This document shows, one piece after another, positions 62,101 through 64,000 of a stretch of DNA of 64,000 nt. The position numbers and the translations under genes are program-made. The notes beneath the pieces were generated by a model that was not told the origin of the DNA, did no database searches, and saw nothing but the letters and a program-made list of their open reading frames with translations. The stretch covers positions 186,001-250,000 of the forward strand of contig MU839097.1 in NCBI GenBank assembly GCA_030685235.1, read 5' to 3'. Position 1 is the stretch's first letter, and each line of letters starts with the position of its first letter. The stretch is from Copromyces sp. CBS 386.78 (lineage: Eukaryota; Ascomycota; Sordariomycetes; Sordariales; Sordariaceae).

Positions 62101-64000
62101 GAAAAAGAGAAGGAATTCCTTCTACGAAGTATTATTTATAGTTATTACCTAGTAAAAGGGTATTACTAAGTAAGTAGTTAGGTATAAAATTCCTCCGTTT
62201 TAATTATTTAATCTCCCTTTAATTATAAAAGGAACGATAAAGCGGAAAGAAAAGTATTAGACGAAAGATTATTATTTTATACCTTCCCTAGAAAAGTTTA
62301 GTAATTTAGAACTTGAGTAGGTATTAGTTTAAATTAGTAAATAAAATTAAAAGTATTCCTTTATTAATTTTACGCTAGAAAGTACTTTAATAAATAGCTC
62401 TAACTTTAAAATTCTATTTAAATACCCTCCTTTTTAAACCCCTTTAAGAAGATTTTTTTTTTATTCCCTTTATTTTATTTAAGGACGAAATATAGTATAC
62501 GATAGGTACTTAGAAAGGAAAACGCCTATACGGGAAATTGTAGCCCCTAGAAAAAGGAGGAAATTAAATTTTGAAGTTTATTAACTATTTATAAGAGAAC
62601 GGCCTTCCTTTACTAAATTTCTTTTTCTAGATTTCCACCTTCAATAACTTATTTATACCAGATCCCTAAACACTTTTTCTACCCCTCCTAGCTTAATTAT
62701 TAAAGATTTTTTTTAATAAACCTATTATAATACCTTCTTTACCCGCCGTTTCTTCGCCTGCTACCTCTATCTTAAAGGGTCTTTTACTCCCGTCTACTTT
62801 ATATTTAAATCTTCCTAAAAATATTTACCGCGCCGTTTACAAAGTTTTTATACGTTAGAATTAAGAGACCTAGAATTGGCTAGCTTAAAAACCTAAGTTC
62901 GGAGAAGTTTACCCCCTTCGCATAGAAAATTAGCCGCTTAAAGAATACTACTTAGATATCAATTAGAGATTCGTCTATTTTTTTGAGAATAGTGAAATTA
63001 ATACAAAAAATTCTCCTATTTTTAATATTACTATATTATTATAGGATAAAGTATCCTACTAATATATAATTAATAAAGATTTACCTAAGGCCCCTTACAA
63101 TTATAGTATAAAGGAAGATACCCCTTTAATAAATTAGGAATTTACTATAGTAAAACTCGTTAATCTATAGTATACATATAATATAGAAAATTAAATTAAG
63201 GGTATATTAATTATCGCAGCCCTATTTTAATTCTTAAAAGATTTTAAGGATATAATTTATATCCCGCTAGAAATATAACCGATTACCGTTAAAAACTAAT
63301 TGCCGACCTCCTCTATATAATTACGTTAGAATTTTCGAAGGATAAGGTAGTAATATATCCTTATTATTTATAAATTTTATTTTAATTTAATAATCTTCGA
63401 TTAAAAAGAATTTAAATAATACTATTACAATAATATTTATAATAAAGGCCGAAAGGAGATTATAAAAAATACTTACTTCCGGTATACGATAAATAATTAT
63501 ATATATATAAATAAAATAGGAAATCGCCTACCGGAGATTTTAAAATAGATATAGTAAATTAACGAATCTTTTCCGTTGTAGCGCTATTAGTAGACTTGCA
63601 ATCTTTAAGTACTTAAAGCTACCTATATCTTTTTTATCGAAATTAATTGCAAGGGGATAAAAATTAACTATTCCGTACGCCTTAATAAATATCTTCGTTT
63701 ATAAGAGGAGGGTAATTATTAAAAGATATATAATTAAATTAAAAATAAAAAATAAGTCGAAAAAATAATAGTCCGATAATAAATGAAAATTATTTATAAT
63801 ATTCTACAAATTAAATAGTAGAAAGGAAGTTGTATAATACTAAATATAAAGTAGTAATTCTATCGCTATATTTAAAACTACTATTTTTTTAAACTTAAAA
63901 ACGAACTAAAGTATTAAAGTAAACCGAAATACCTTAATAACTATACAATAATAATTAGTAGGACAATTCGCTTTAAAGAAATAAAAGACTTAAAAACTTT
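59131..64000. other. Unassigned RIP-mutated AT-rich sequence
   Basis: About 4.9 kb with the same CpA/TpG loss. From 59,131 to about 59,580 one plus-strand frame continues with few stops and a charged then hydrophobic translation (EEEEEL, RRSAPRPKFSIQYFS), which may be the C-terminal part or an extra frame of the outer element. Beyond that I find no reverse transcriptase, integrase, transposase, LTR or RNA gene. It may include more element relics too decayed to read. Confidence 0.6.

Larger units (their letters stand above)
40250..64000. mobile_element. RIP-mutated heterochromatic block of nested retroelement relics
   Basis: From about 40,250 (fully by 40,370) composition falls to very high A+T. 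CpA and TpG nearly disappear while CpG remains common, as in TCGAA and CGG words throughout. This is the pattern of RIP, which converts CpA to TpA on both strands of duplicated DNA in the sexual cycle of some ascomycetes. Losing TpG removes ATG codons and CAA/CAG become TAA/TAG, so almost no open frame survives. Translated fragments show Copia and Gypsy domains, listed separately. Typical neighbours of such blocks are dispersed heterochromatin or centromeric repeats; I cannot tell which this is. Confidence 0.93.

Noticed and set aside
40250..64000. Centromere
   Set aside because: Some filamentous fungal centromeres consist of RIP-damaged retroelements, but 24 kb of such DNA is also common in dispersed heterochromatin, and nothing here distinguishes the two.

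Overview
The window is fungal nuclear DNA from a filamentous ascomycete, most likely a Neurospora-type member of the Sordariales. The evidence is short introns with GTRNGT donors and CTAAC-like branch points, coding sequence rich in C at third codon positions, Sordariales-style low-complexity proteins, and a 24-kb AT-rich block whose decay is almost pure CpA/TpG to TpA, the mark of repeat-induced point mutation (RIP). I cannot name the species from the sequence alone.

Layout. Positions 1-40,200 are ordinary gene-bearing DNA with eight genes: the 5' half of the cohesin ATPase SMC3 (minus); MOT1/BTAF1, the TBP-removing Swi2/Snf2 ATPase (plus); a 1200-residue low-complexity orphan (minus); a DUF155 (Rmd1/Rmd8 type) tail-anchored protein (plus); a PARN/Triman-like CAF1-family protein with most catalytic acids missing (plus); an Nhp10-like HMG protein with a split HMG box (minus); the chaperonin subunit CCT8 (plus); and a RING-H2/PH/VWA protein with the architecture of the yeast Ste5/Far1 pheromone-pathway scaffolds (plus). 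Three divergent pairs (SMC3/MOT1, orphan/DUF155, HMG/CCT8) share upstream regions of about 1 to 4.8 kb. The genes are housekeeping or regulatory (chromatin, transcription, RNA, protein folding, signalling) and do not form a cluster with one task. Intergenic gaps are long (up to 5.9 kb) and hold no gene I can support.

From about 40.25 kb to the end the base composition changes abruptly. CpA and TpG nearly vanish, ATG start codons are lost, and what remains are retrotransposon relics: a Copia-type element lacking reverse transcriptase (about 40.85-43.6 kb), a 265-bp island that escaped RIP (43.6-43.9 kb), a plus-strand Gypsy element (about 44-59.1 kb), and inside it a second, minus-strand Gypsy element (46,887-54,170) with two 223-bp LTRs, a polypurine tract and a perfect 5-bp target duplication. 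The last 5 kb is RIP-decayed sequence I cannot assign.

The points most worth following are the RING-PH-VWA scaffold with a VWA domain lacking its metal-binding aspartate, the apparent pseudo-nuclease of the PARN family, the HMG box broken by an acidic insert, and the nested-element record with a reciprocal RIP gradient across the two LTRs.
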